Shown here piece after piece: positions 22,011-35,313 of a stretch of 64,000 nt of DNA; the stretch's first letter is position 1; every line of letters starts with the position of its first letter. Under the pieces are notes generated by a model, which saw only the letters and a program-made list of their open reading frames with translations, was not told the origin of the DNA and made no database searches. The translations under genes and the position numbers were made by a program. The stretch is from contig JAQSEB010000048.1 in assembly GCA_030063045.1 (NCBI GenBank), forward strand, positions 310,001 to 374,000, read 5' to 3'. The stretch is from Pratylenchus scribneri (taxonomy: Eukaryota > Nematoda > Chromadorea > Rhabditida > Pratylenchidae).

Positions 22011-23081
22011 ACCTAAATTGACACAAATAAACGAGAATATGGGATCGATGAATAAAATAAACATCAATACACCTTTTTTAACATAAGCATTTTATTTTCA
22101 TATTAAATAATTTATTCCATCTCAGAAAATGATGGAAATTGAAATAATAAATATGAAAACTTTACAAATTTATTTTTTTTTTATATTTATTAAATTTTTA
22201 ATATTTTGCTTATTAGACAAAATTTTATACTCAAAAATCGAACCCAAATGAATTCCAATTTCGTAAGTTCGCTGTTTTGAATTATTCTCAAATTGTTTGC
22301 CTTTTTGATGATATCTCTGGAAATTGCAATTGAAATATTTGCTTGCATTGCTCTTTGTCTTTTGTGGAAAATTTCCTGACGATTTTAACCTTATTTTCAA
22401 AATTTTGAAATATTAAAGTACCGAATGATGTCATTTCTGAATTAGCTTATTAATAATGAATCACCTTAATTTTTGCAAAATGATTTTATCCAATTCATTT
22501 TTATTTTGAAATTGCTTTCAGAACACTGAAAAACAATAAATATGTAAACAAATTTGTTCACACCTTTCCCCATTTTTGACTTTTAATTCAATTTTTATAA
22601 CAATGAAATGCTCCTTCATTTTCTACAATTAAATGTCATTGTAAATTTGCATTGCCCTTTAAGCAGAATTTATTTTGTTGAATAACTGCTGCACTGTTGG
22701 CCGGACACAAAATAGAAAGCTTATGTTCCGCCTATAAATATGTAAGCTCAACGGCAATAATACGATGAAAAAATCGTTAAATGCTAAATTATATTTGCTG
22801 CTATTTTAAAATGTCCATTTTCCTTTATATTTTTGAATTATTTTAAGTTTTCCAAAATCCACCCATTTTTTGGGTCATTTTTTCAAATAATGGTATAGAA
22901 TTTACCACAAATATTCATTTGATTTTATTAAAAAAATATTAACCAAAATTCGTAAATAGATTAAATTTAATTAAATTTACACATTTTAATTTTATTTTTT
23001 TAATATTTATTTATAGATTTCAGATTTATTAATTTCAAAAGTTTCTTTCATTCCAATAATTTTCTGAATCTTCAACCAAAA
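22011..23081. other. Intergenic, no convincing gene
   Basis: AT-rich. A 76-residue minus-strand frame at 22170-22400 has mixed Lys/Asn composition and no recognised motif. The final 100 bp before 23082 should hold the promoter of SPRY gene 3. Confidence 0.35.
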
Positions 23082-24180
23082 ATGAATCCAAATCTGAAGG
23101 ATGAATTCGGCTATGATTCAATGAATTCGGCGCAATTGGTCGGGAAAATCCAAAAATTGGAGGTAAAATTTTGTTAAAAAATTTAAAATAAATTATTCAA
23201 AATTTAGGAGGAAATGTTGGCCGTGAAAATGGAAAATGTGGAATTGAAGGAAGAAACCAGCGAATTGAGGAAGCGAATTGATGAGGTAAAAATGGGCAAA
23301 TTTTAATTTAATTTAAATAAATTTTAATAAAGAAAATATTTTAAATATTCAAATATTTGCAAATTTTCGAATTTTTCGACATTAAATAATTGAAATTTTA
23401 AAATATAATTTTATTATATAAATTTAAGTTGGCTTTGACCGAACAAATTGATGGAATTACATGGTTGAAATTCGATGGGAAAGAATTCGAATCGAATCCG
23501 ACTTTTGGTTCGAAATTGGTCATTTCCGAGGGAGGATCCATTGTGAAGCATTCTGGCCCAAATGGTAAAATCATTAAAATTATTTTTAATTTAATTTAAT
23601 TATTTTTAGGATGGAATTGCGTTCGTTCACTTTTGGCAATCCCCAAATTCAATTTGGAGAATGTCAGCAAGCCGATTATTGCCTTTTACTTTGAAATGGA
23701 AATTTTGAATGGGTATTTTCTATTTTATTTTTAATTAAATTCATTTATTATTTAGTCGTGGTCCAAAAATCATTGGATTTTGTGACGAAAAATTTGCAAT
23801 GGACAACAACCAACTTGGAAACGAAGATAATTCAATTGGATTTGGGAGCCAATTTGCAATTGTGATTGATGGATTTTGGACCGAATTTGGGGATGACAAT
23901 GCATTATTCACGAAAGGGGATTTTGCTGGCATTGGCATTATCTATCAGCCAAATGAGGAAATGGAATGTTTTGCCACTTTGAATGGAAAATTGTTTGGTA
24001 AAATCATTGTATAAAATTTATTTTCAATGTGAAAATAATTTAGGGAAGGTCGCATTGCCCCCGAAATATGCAAACATCAATTTGTTTCCGGCCATCAATT
24101 TGACCAACAAGGGGAATTCAATCCGTGTGCATTTTGACAAAGAGGAATGGCTGTTCAAGGACTTCAAAAATGTCATTTGA
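23082..24180 (+). CDS. Short coiled-coil plus SPRY-domain protein (SPRY gene 3)
   Basis: Six exons (23082-23162, 23208-23285, 23429-23564, 23610-23712, 23756-23997, 24044-24180) give 258 residues in phase. The N-terminus (MNPNLKDEFGYDSMNSAQL) leads into a short coiled coil (EEMLAVKMENVELKEETSEL). The F-box-like exon of SPRY genes 1 and 2 is absent. The SPRY domain is complete: KLVISEGGSIVKHSGPNGWN, LLAIPKFNLENVSKPIIAFY, KIIGFCDEKFAMD, GDFAGIGIIYQP, CFATLNGKLFGK and IRVHFDKEEWLFKDF. Intron phases within the SPRY part equal those of genes 1 and 2. Likely an intracellular protein-binding module; no signal peptide seen. Confidence 0.88.
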
Positions 24181-24759
24181 ATAAGAAAGAATTGAGGGAA
24201 ATGATGATTGAAGAAAAGCAAAATAATGGGATTGAATCAATCATAAATAATTTTGATGATTTTAAAATTGAATTTATTTCAAAATTTTTCAGTATGGGAA
24301 TTTACTTAAGTTTCTGGATAATTTACATATTTGGAATAAAAATATATCTATCTCAAATTCATTTTAATTAGTGTGTTTTTTTTTGTTCATGCACTAATTT
24401 GGAATTTCCCAGTCAATAAAAAATGATAATATTCCCTTTGGTGGAGTGGATTTATCTAATATATGTACATATACACAAGAGGATGAGTGATTTTAATTAT
24501 AAATCCAATTTTTACTTTAAAACAGTTTTTGATACCATATAACTAGCCAGCAGCCACAATAAGCAAAGCGTACGGTACCGCAGCCCCCAACCCTCAAATT
24601 TGTTGGATTGATTCCCTCTGCAGAAAAAAAGGAAATATTTATGAATGATTTATGATTTTTTTTGATTGATATGGGAATTGTCATTTAGAAATCGTTGGCA
24701 AAATTCAATAGAAGATTAAAATTTAAATTTTCAGCTGAATGGGAGAATGATCGGTTGGC

Positions 24760-25082
24760 CGACACTTGCGTTCCATACGGTCTGGCACCGATGGTGATAA
24801 AGCTATTGTGGAATTGTTTATGGCATATTATTATAAGCATAAAATTGCTACAAAATGACATCAAATACATTGGCCAATGTTGAATATTCACCGAGTTATG
24901 GCCAAAAAACCGTTGGTTTAATTAAAATTGTGTTTTTGGCTTTTTCGGCCACAACTCGGTGAATATTAACATTGACCAAAACTTTTGATGTCATTTTGTA
25001 GCTAATTTTATGCTTAATACTATGTCAATTCCACAACAACTTTACCAACATCGGCGCCTGACCGTTTCGTCCGCAAGTGTCG
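24760..25082. mobile_element. Foldback MITE, family TTTGCAGACGAAA, copy 2 (about 323 bp)
   Basis: Ends CGACACTTGCG and CGCAAGTGTCG; arms contain ATGGCATATTATTATAAGC, GCATAAAATTGCTACAAAAT and their inverted counterparts, and the centre has GAGTTATGGCCAAAAAACCG. About 70-80% alike to the 12.8-kb copy by eye. The left end has lost the GACGAAA part of the terminal repeat. Confidence 0.8.
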
Positions 25083-25689
25083 TAATACGGAATAATCAAA
25101 GAATAAAAAATAATGTGAATGTGAGGAATGATTAGTGAAGCCCATTTTATCATTCTATCAAATTCATTGAGAACCAATTAGACGAATAAAATAAAAAAAA
25201 TTTCTGCTAGTTCTCAAATTCTTCAATAATACCTATGCTCAACATCCCATTTAATATTAATAAATAATTATGTATAAATAAAAAGTTCGTTATAAAGAAA
25301 ATACATGATTTTATTAGTGATAATTTTAAACGAGAACATTTTTTTTAATTTTTAATTTTGATAAAAAAAATTAACAATTCCCGAGCCACTTTCCGCATTT
25401 CAACTCTACATTGCTAATTAAAGATAACTAATTTTCAGTTGAAAAATTATTTTTGTTCACAAATTCAATTCTTTTTGCATATTTATTCTGATTACATTTT
25501 CTTTTCTTTCTTTTTGAATATTCATATAATTTCATCATACTATTTTTGTATGTTTGAATTAATCACTTTTTTCGTAAAATAATAAATTCTCTGCTTTAAA
25601 TTAATGTCTATCGAATTCTTTGAATCTTTGAGAAAATTTTTAATTATTTTTCAATAAAATTCACATTTTAAAATTTGAAATTATTCTCA

Positions 25690-26130
25690 TACAATTTTTT
25701 AAACTTTATTTCAAAATTTTTGATAAAGAAATGTTAGCAAATGATGTTTAACCGATTCAATCTATAATAATGAAATAAATTCATTTTTGTTACAAAAATC
25801 AAATTTGCTGCTGGGAATTCACCAACAATTCGAATAAGAAATAACAAAGGCAAAATTTGATGGAAAAAATGGGGAATAAATTGAATGGTCTCAATAGAAG
25901 TTCCATTCAAAATTTTATTGTTGCATTGTTTCTTTGTTTGTTTCTAAATTTCATTGCGTTTTTGAAAGACAATTATTCATTTTATTCTACATTTATTGTC
26001 GAAAATTTTGAAATTTTCATAAATTTTAATTATATAAACATTCAATAAGTAAATTTGCTTGTGAGAATTAAATTTCTCATTTTAATTGTTCAATCATTGC
26101 TTTCTAACAATTAAATGCCTGACTCTACAT
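25690..26130. repeat. Dispersed duplication, left copy (with 26770-27190)
   Basis: Shared words in the same order include ATTTCAAAATTTT, AAATTTGCTGCTGG, AATTCGAAT, TTGATGGAAAA, GGCATTGTT/TTGCATTGTT and AATGCCTGACT. Both copies are diverged and non-coding; the 63-residue frame at 25857-26048 is not conserved in the other copy. Between them lies a patch with two TTACCGTAAAT words and C-runs. Confidence 0.55.
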
Positions 26131-26769
26131 AATATTGCATTTTTTGAATGGGATTTATCCATTATGGACAAGCGTATGGGATTAGGATTTTTTTATAATT
26201 ACCGCATCCAATTTTGTTGTTCTATTTTTTGTGACATTTTTAAAGTAAAATTTATCTTTTTTTGACTATTTAAACATAATTTTAAGTAAAACTTTAAATC
26301 TTTCTTTATCTTTCGGGAGGGGAAATGATCAAATTTAATTACCGTAAATTCTCTTTTAACCCCTCCCCCCCATGTGGAATTATTTTTCAACCTTTCCAAA
26401 GTGTTGGAAATTAAAAGAATATTTACGGTATTTGATTAGCAGAATTTGTTTCCATTAAAATGTTATCAACCTATATGATAGATCCAACGATCAATTTTTT
26501 CCGGAATCAAAAAGTAGAAGATATTACCATTACCGTAAATCTTCTATCAGTGGCACACTCTCTATTAAGAGTTCCTAGATGGTCTTCGAAATTTAGTAGC
26601 CCCCCCCCCTCTATTAGAAACCTCCTGCAGAATATTTTTGAAATTTTTTAATCCCGGGCTACTAATAGAAGATTTATATATTATACGATCAGGAAGAACG
26701 AATTCCATTGAAAAACATATCTTTTTATTACAATTTAATTCACAAGTTGTCCATTGCATTTTTTGGAAT

Positions 26770-27190
26770 TTTGTCTCTATAAAATTTTTAACATTATTTC
26801 AAAATTTTGAAAAAAGGAATATTCACAAATGACATTTAAATTTAACCCACATTCAACAATAATGAAAGCAAATTTGCTGCTGGAAAACAAACTATTATTC
26901 TACCAAAAATTCGAATGCGAATCAACAAAGACAAAAATTGATGGAAAAGAAATAAAAAAGGGGAATGGTCAATAAAAATCCATTGAAAAAGTTTAATGGC
27001 ATTGTTCCTTTGTTGAGTGGCTAAATTTGTTGTGATTATAGAATCATTTTTCATTGTTTTCATTTATTTTGTGCAATTTTGAAATAAATTTTTGCTATAT
27101 AAACATATTCCACAAATTTGCTTTGAAATCAAATTTTTCATTTTAATTGTCTTCTCCTTTCCGCCAATTGAATGCCTGACTTTATTTTTC
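26770..27190. repeat. Dispersed duplication, right copy
   Basis: Counterpart of 25690-26130. The order of matching words is kept, which argues for a segmental duplication rather than a mobile element with fixed ends. The remaining DNA up to 27924 is upstream sequence of SKP1-like gene 2. Confidence 0.55.
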
Positions 27191-27924
27191 CTTTTCCATC
27201 CAAAATTGGCAATGCTACTGTATCCTTAAATTAACTTATTCTATCCTCCTTATTTTAATTATTTTTAATTTTAATTTTCTTATTCAAATTTTATGGAATC
27301 TTTCTTAATTATTGGAAATATTTTTTGCTACTCAATTTTAGTTTTATTTCCCACATCATTCAATTCAAATGGGGATTAAAAATGAATAAAAAAAATTCTC
27401 AAGAAAATAAAAGAAAATTTAAACAATAAAAAAATGGGGGAAAGACAATTAATCTGAATCTGCTGAAGGCAATCAAAATTACGATATAAAAGTACAATGA
27501 ATTCTCATTCAAACAGAATCATTTTTACAAAAAATCAAAACAATCGCCTTCCTTTAGTATGGCCAATGACATTTTATTATTTGGGTCGTTCTTTTGACTA
27601 AGAAAGCAACCAATTTGTGATGGTCAAATTTCAAAAGCTCTAAAATTCATCTAAAAATTGACATTCGTAATTTTTAAAATAAACGGCATTTCTTCCAAAA
27701 ATTTGATTTATTAATAACTTTTTTCAAAGCCATATTTCTGAAATTTATATAGACCAATTGCCGAAAATATTATTAAGTTTTCCTTCTTTTATTGTTTATT
27801 TCATGGTGTGTTATTGGCAACAAATTATTGAAAGGCATCCAATCAAGCTATCGAAAATATTTCTTTAGTTTTAGAAGTTATATTCAAATTCAAATTTTCT
27901 TATCTGATAAAAAACAACGACAAA

Positions 27925-29271
27925 ATGAGTCAAACTGAGGCCACGAACATCGAAGTGAACACCAATGAAGAGCAAAAGAAATCAGGTAAAAAATATTATT
28001 TAAAAATATTAATAAATAATTTTTATATTAGCTGTTCCTGAATTCACCGAGGTCCAATCGACACGAAAGATCAAGTGCAAAACACATGAGAAGGAAATTG
28101 TCGAGGTCAGTTCCCATATGCAAAAAAGCATTTTTATTAAAATATTTAAGGCTCCCTGGGTGCTGATGATGCAATCCAAAACCTTCAAAGAGTGCTGGGA
28201 ACTGATGAAGATGGAGGAAAAATTCGAAAAGCAAAAAGGAAGTGAGGATGAATTCATTTTCCCATTGAATGAAATCAGCGGAATTTGCTTTGGCAAAATT
28301 GTCGAATGGATGGAACAGCATAAAGGGCAGCCGGAAGTGGAAGTCAAAATGGACAAATACAATGCACAGGTAAAATTATAATTCATTTATTGAAAATAAA
28401 TAATTTTAATGGAAAATTGAGGAAAAAAAGCATAGAAAATTTTTTGTAGAAATTACCATAAATCGGTTAAATATTAAATCAAATTGGTAACACATGGATA
28501 CATTTATCATAAAGAAAAAAATAGGCAAAATTATGAGAAATATATTTTGGTTTATTAGAAGGATCTCAATATAATAGAATCCATTAGTGAAAAATAAACT
28601 ATTCGGCTTTAATTTTGGAGTTCAGTTTTTTTCAACTAAAAATAATAAATATTTATGAATACAGTTTTATTATCTAAAAATTTCACGAAATTTTGCCCTT
28701 AGGATACTTCTTTAGTGGTAAAAATTAGCATTTTAAATGTAAGCAATTCATCATTAATTCCCTCTCTTTTCTTTAAAAATTTGATTTCTTAAATTACATG
28801 AATTGTTTGCATATTTACCAATTTTTTAATGGAGTTTTTCTAAATTTAAATATGTTAATTTTTCAGCGCGAATGGTTCGAGTTGACTGCCTGGGAAAAAG
28901 ATTTCTTCGATGTGGACTTTGAGACATTCAAAGAATATTTTATGGCCTCAAATTTCCTCGCACTCAAATCGCTCTTCATTTATTGTGAGTCAAAATTAAT
29001 ATTCAACCAAAATAATTCAAATTGAATTTTCAGGTGCCCAAGAAGGTGCTCGTGCCATTATGGATAAGGATGCGGAAGAAGTGAGGGAAATGTTGTGCCT
29101 TCCGGAAGTGGGTTTAATTTATTTTTTTTTTGAAAAATATTTTGAAATTTTTAGCAAGTCAGCCAAGAGGACTTGGATCTGGTAAACCATGTCCTCGAAA
29201 ATTGCCACCTCATTGACTTTGACTTGCCAAAAGAGAAGGAAAAGGACAAAGCTGGAAGCAGCAGCCAATGA
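27925..29271 (+). CDS. SKP1-like SCF ubiquitin-ligase adaptor 2
   Basis: Six exons (27925-27985, 28032-28105, 28151-28369, 28867-28984, 29034-29107, 29155-29271) give 220 residues. Expected role: link between cullin and F-box proteins. Key blocks: STRKIKCKTHEKEIVE, MMQSKTFKECWELMKMEEKF, FIFPLNEISGICFGKIVEWM, EQHKGQPEVEVKMDKYNAQ, WEKDFFDVDFETFKEYFMAS and FIYCAQEGARAIMDKDAEEV. The C-terminus is acidic/basic (EKDKAGSSSQ), unlike the Gln/Gly tail of gene 1, and lacks the usual WCE ending. Four of its introns coincide with those of gene 1; the extra one splits the N-terminal exon. The N-terminal 20 residues differ completely from gene 1. An intact, probably expressed paralogue. Confidence 0.9.
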
Positions 29272-30346
29272 AGAATGATGGCTAGATGAGAGAAATTGAA
29301 GAAGGTCGAAAAATGTTAAAATCAAGATATTTTGTTAAATCATCATAAATAAATTTGTTAAAATTTCAAATCAAATAAAGTTAATCGATAAAAATATATC
29401 CGTGCAAATTCTTAAATTAAAAATATTAATGGTAATTTTGACTATAAATCGAGGAAATATTTAAAATTGGTCAATTATTTATTTTATAGCTAATTTAAAG
29501 TCTAATAAAATGTCATAAAATTATTCCAGCAGCTTCATAATAACCCTAAACTTTTCATTCCCATATTTCTCATCCCCAATTTTCGTACAGACCCAGATTT
29601 AATTGAATTAAATTCTCCTCAACTAAATCTCCTCATAAAAAGAATATATTTTAGTCAACCATATTTAAATTGGAGATCATGAATACATTACTGATCGATT
29701 CTTTTTTAAATTAATCCCCAATTATATTTGAGCACCAGTTTTGAATTAATTGTAAGAATACTAAATAAATAAATTGCTACGAAAATTGAGGATTTAAAAT
29801 TAAAAATTGAAAATTATTAATAAATCAAATGGATATGCCACATGATTTCCGGTTTTTAGCATTTTAGATCGCATATTTTGGCTAATCTTTCATTTGGACC
29901 AAATTTTTCCAAACATTTAGTCAAATATGTTCAATTAAAAAATAGTAATCAATCTTAATTTAAAAAATTCACATTTATTCACGATAATGACTCTAACCTG
30001 AGGCTGCCTCCAGCAGGATTCTGTATCCCAAAAACAAAACCATCATTTCAGTCAATTGAACAAAAAATGAAAATGAATTTGCACATTTAATAAAATTCTT
30101 AGTTTTATGATTTATTTATTAAATTAACATTTAAATTTAAAGCATTATTAAAGAAAAAGAAAAATAAATAATTAAATTCAATGAATTGAGGGAAATGGTT
30201 AACAATTGAATTAGCATAAAATTCAATGCTAAAAATATAATTAAAGCAAATAATTGAGGGGAAAATTGCATAAATTTTTAATAAAATTAAGGGAATAAAT
30301 TAATAGTCAAATGAAAAAAAAATTAAAAATTAGATAAAAATTTGAT
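29272..30346. other. Intergenic; decayed MITE arm near 29490-29550
   Basis: AT-rich. Bases 29487-29548 (TAGCTAATTTAAAGTC and ATGTCATAAAATTATTCCAG) match one arm of the 12.8-kb MITE. A less AT-rich island (CTGAGGCTGCCTCCAGCAGG) lies at about 30000-30020; I could not assign it. Confidence 0.4.
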
Positions 30347-33300
30347 TCAATAATCAAAAATCATGTCGATACTATCCGAACATTCCGTTTGTTCCTCCGA
30401 TTTATCAGCAATATCTTTGACTCGAATACAATGTTGAAAGGCCTAATAATAAAAAAGGAAAAAAGTTTTTTCTATTTAGTTTTAAAATTAAATTTTTTTT
30501 CGTCAAAATTTGAATTAATATGAATTTGGCAAAAAATAATTATTATAGCAAAATGAAAAGCCAAATATCTTGGCCATAAAGATGGATTGGACTTGGGATT
30601 TGGATTATATTTCTCCAGGCCTGTATCCAGAAGGGGGAGGGAGGGGAGGGGAATTGCCCCTTCCTTTGGGGCCCATGGCCCCCTCCTTTTGGAAAATCCC
30701 CTCAAAAGTTAAAAATTTTCCCTCAATAGGGGCCATTTTTGGATCAAATTTCCACCTATGGGGATAAAATTTTCCTTATTTCCCCTTAAAATGAAAAAAT
30801 TTTCAAATTGGCCCTCTCATTGGAAAATTTCTGGCTACGGGCTTGATATTTCTGGCCAACTTAGGCGAGATCTTTTCGAGATTTTTCTCGTCCAAAAATT
30901 CTAGGAATGTTCCTACCGGAATGAATAGAGATTTTTTGAGAATTCAGCTTACAATAGCAACATTTGATCGGATATTTCTTTCTCTCTCTCTTTCTAGAAC
31001 CGGTATCGGTTAGATAATTTTAAATTGAAGTCTAAATGGCTATATTTTTGCTCCAAAAATTTTCGATTTTTCGACTCAAATTATGTTTTTGTAAATTAAA
31101 AAAGCCAACCTTTCCATTTCCATAAAAGGAATCCCTATTTATTTAACTATTATTTTTGAATCCGGTTTTTGCCTAGAATTTTTCTTACCCGGAATTGAAT
31201 TTCTGCGATACGGCGGCATGGCCCAAGTTGGCGGAACAAATTACGGCGAGTTGTTTCGACATTCTGCATTAATGAGATGCATTTTCGTGAACATTCTGTT
31301 TCCTTTTCTGCAGTGTCGACATTTTCAAAAAGTCCACAACATTCTAATTCTGTAGAAAATTTTATTTTTTATTTAATTTTAAATTTTATTTGAATTTTTA
31401 AATATTTAAAAAATATTTTTGCAATATTATTCCTATCAATTCTTTAAAATTTTCTAAAATTGTAAAATTTTATTTTTTTATTTTTCTACTATTTATTTCA
31501 AATTTTAAAAATTTAATTTATTACTTTATGTAACAATTTTCATTTTTTTTTAATTTTCTAAAAGTATTTTATTATATAAATTCGATTTATTTAATTTTTA
31601 AAGGTATAGAATTAAAAAAAATTTATTTTAAAAAATATTTTGAAATTTTTAGAATTTTTTTATTATTAAAAATTAATTTTTGCTTTTAATTTTTAAATAT
31701 TTACTACAAATGTCGACTCCATGCCGTCCGTGAAATTCGCTTTGGGCACAATGGACCGTGTTAACAATTTGTCGCTGCAAAATTAACAATTTTAAGATCA
31801 TTTAATTTTTATTTATTTTTTTTCATTCTCTCGAAATTATTCATTTATCTACATAAATAAATATTTCTATTATAATTTATTTTTTCATTTACAATTTTTG
31901 AAGGCATAAAATTTGCTTTCAAATCAAACCCTTTTAGGTATAAATTTTTTCTTTGACAAACCGTAAATAAATTATTATGTTTAATTATTAATCAGAAAAA
32001 AAAATCGGACTTCAATTATGGCAATTTTTCCCTTTAACAAAAAGTAAATTTTTACCGTACCAAAAATTAATAAAATTCTAGCATAAATTCTACTTTTTAT
32101 TAATAAAAGAAATTATCAACCAATTTCCTTAAGCTTCCCAACTTTGATAAATAAATGAGGCCGTAGAAATTGTAATATAATTCAGTGCCTATGTCATTCT
32201 ATTGGAAATAGTTCAATAACACAGCAACCAATTTAAGAAGGTGCGGTCGTTTTCTTTAATTTTATAAAAATTTAAAAACTTAAAAATGGCTTTTAATTCA
32301 AAAAAATTTGAGTTTTACATTCTAAGACATGTAACTTTTTGTAAAGCTAGGACCTAGGATTCATATGAAACATATGAAATTTAGTAAAATAGTAAATTAC
32401 ATTTTGGTCATTTTCCTATTGTATATTTTCTTCCAGCAAAATTGGTTTTTTTCCTTTTGAAATTAATTGGCAAAAATGACCCAAATACTCTCTCGCCCCA
32501 GAAGCAGCAGACAATTCAATTTTGCTACACATTAATTTGAGAAATTAAAATTTTTAGCCCAATTTTTCAGGGCTCATTCCTTTTTATAATCAAAATATTT
32601 TGGGCTTGAAAAATTATTTCCCAAATAATTTAATTTTGTATATTTTTCTAAAATTCTTTTTCCTTTCCCCCAACTTGCCTCATTCAAGTCGCCATTTTGA
32701 AAACATTCTTCCAGAGGAGGATTCCTGCTCCGGGCTTCCACATCTGCCAATGCCGGCAGAAAAAGTCCCTCAAGGCAACAGAACATCGTCCTTGGGCCAT
32801 AAATTTGATGAGTCTCATTGGGACAGCATTTGTTGATGGCTGAAATTTCAAAGAAAAAATTAGCTTAAAGGATAATTGGGTGCCAGAAATAGGAAAATGA
32901 ACTACCGTAAATGCTTTTTTAAAATCCATCTCTAATAATTCCCTATAATTCATTTTTGAAGACCTATAACCCCCGCCCCGACATGCTGAATTTTAAAGAA
33001 AAAAATTTTATTTTTTCTGGAAGCTCTTCAAAATCCGTAATAATTCAAAAATTCCCATCAATAAACTAATTAAATTAGATTCCCAAATTTCTTAATTTAA
33101 GTGGGATTGAAATATATTTCTCTGTGTAAAAGAGCATATTCAGTAATTGAATGTTGATGGTGGTCAAGCCACATTTATATAACTTTTTTGGCATAAAATT
33201 GGCTACAAAATACTGTCAAGAATATTGATTATATTTATTGATTTTAGCTAAAATTTGTCCAAAGTGATTTAGGCTAAATTATTATGACTATTTTTTGGCT

Positions 33301-33594
33301 ACAATTCAGTAAACATTAAAGTGTTGGTCAATGTTTTGATATAATTTAATTAATTAATTTTATGTCGAATAATATGCTAAATAAATTGATTCAATTGGAC
33401 CATTTTTATTCATAATTGTCCTAATTAACGAATTAAAATTTATATAAATTGTTTTAAAAAAATTAATTACTTTCTGTTCGTCGATTTTCCATCGAATTTG
33501 CAGAATTGTCAAAACCATCAAAATCAAAGGAAGGAAACGAAGCATTAAATGGGATCAAGGCGAAGAAGGCCAAAATAAGGAAAAAGAATGTCAT
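30347..33594 (-). CDS. Small secreted cysteine-containing protein, unrecognised
   Basis: Proposed minus-strand exons 33594-33471, 32839-32679 and 30442-30347 join in phase to about 126 residues. Exon 1 is a clear signal peptide (MTFFFLILAFFALIPFNA) followed by SFPSFDFDGFDN. Exon 2 carries INKCCPNETHQIYGP, MFCCLEGLFLPAL and LEECFQNGDLNE. Exon 3 reads AFQHCIRVKDIADKSEEQTE, then CSDS, and ends in MIFDY. With seven to eight cysteines (two CC pairs) it should be disulphide-bonded and extracellular. The second intron has a GC donor (GAG/GCAAGT), a known minor class, and is 2.2 kb long. If it is not used, exon 2 instead runs to a stop at 32574. I do not recognise the family; a parasitism or cuticle protein are both possible. 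Exons 1 and 2 are well supported, exon 3 fairly. Confidence 0.6.
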
Positions 33595-35313
33595 TGGAAG
33601 AATTTTTGAAATCTTTTTCTAGTAAAAAATAATAAATTTATTGAAGCCGCAAGAAAATTCTTTACTCGAATTTTATGTATTAAAAAATCTCGCAAGACTC
33701 TTTTAATTTTCAAGCTTTTGTTTTAAAATTGTCATTTAATATCAAAATGATTGATCAAAATACAATTGGCCCAGAAATTTATGGCCAAAAATCATCGAAA
33801 ACTCTCTGTTTTGGTTTATTTTGCCGCTTTTATGCATATAATATTTTGCCAATTTCTATCAAATCTAATCTACTATTTCATTTTCTAATCAACTCAACGG
33901 AATTAGTGTTAAAATTTTACCAATTTGAAATTAATATTCGCTTGAAAAATCGATTAGATGATTAATACAAAAAATTCAGATATTCCATTTTCATTACATT
34001 AATTTGAAAAATTTAATTTAATATTTAAGATAGGAACAAATCAGATAAAAAATGTAGGCAAAATGGGTGAAAAATGTAGAATTAAATGATTGTAAAAGTC
34101 ATAAAATAATTTAATGTAAAATTTAAATTTGATGAGAATTGATTTGAGGTACTGATTATATGAGAAATTAAAACTGAAATTGTTTAAAAATAATTTAGAA
34201 ATATTTAGCTATCTCTTTTTTTAAAATGCCCATTAGATAAATTAATTTTTTTGAAAATAATTATAAATTTATTAAAATTTATGAATCATTCTAAAAGGGA
34301 TGGAGAATTCGATGATTAAAATTATTCTGAAAAATATCCATTTAAGGCCACAGAGTGGATAAATTTTTTAGAATCAAGATATACGGTATGATATTTTGAA
34401 AATTAATTATAAATAAAATTCTTGAAATAATTAAATGAAAGTGTCATTTGTTTATGATGGATTGAGGATATCATAAAAAATTAAATCTCGATAATTTTTT
34501 CATGCCTATGGGGAAAAGAGGATGATGGATGTTTTTTGAAAATAAATAAATTTTTACAGAATTATCTATTTAAATTTAATATTGAATTTATTCAATGAAC
34601 TAATCAGTTTTTCCGGAAAATTCGCATATTTAAAAATTGCCAAAAAATAGCAAAAGCCACTTTTTAGTGGACAGTGGACATTTAGGGTTTTCTAATCGTA
34701 TTTCTCTTCCAAAAATGGATTTCTTTTTCTTTGGGCCATAATCAAGAAAGAAACAAGATAATGGAGTCATTTCATTGGATTTGACATAAAATAAGTATTA
34801 AAAAAGTGACATATGGAATATGCTAAGCGGCCTTTGAAGAAATGGCAAATATAATTCGCTTACTGTTTGCCATTTTCAATCCTTATTACCGGGGGCATGT
34901 GGTTCGGGGCGAGATTGGGCCTAAGGCTCTTGCCCACGGGCCTTCGCCGGTGGCCTAAACCTCCAATGGCCCAGGAAAAGGGTTTGGATTTAGTTGGATT
35001 TGGTTTTAGTAAATATATATATCTGTTGTGCAGAAAAATATGATAAAAGAACTTTGCAAATTTGTGGGAAAGATTGAGTCAAAAATTTAACATTTTTGTG
35101 GAGAAAAGAGCGGGTTTATAAAACATTTTGAGGCAATATTTGATTGATAGGGTGAGGGAATGATTAGGAAAAAATGTGGTTACAGTAGGATGAAAAGGAA
35201 AGGCCCTTAAGTATTATTGTCATTGACTGGCCAGGCACTGGGAAAATATTTTTCTGAACTGAATTGAGTCGGCGATTTTAACAAATTCATCCCGCCAAAA
35301 ATCATCAACAAAA
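33595..35313. other. Intergenic, no gene seen
   Basis: AT-rich; the 78-residue frame at 33729-33965 has no recognisable feature. Bases 34875-34985 are a GC-rich island (GGGCGAGATTGGGCCTAAGG, GGGCCTTCGCCGGTGGCC) with internal pairing potential, unlike its surroundings. Confidence 0.35.

Noticed and set aside
25857..26048. 63-residue frame in the dispersed duplication
   Set aside because: Not preserved in the sister copy at 26.8-27.2 kb.
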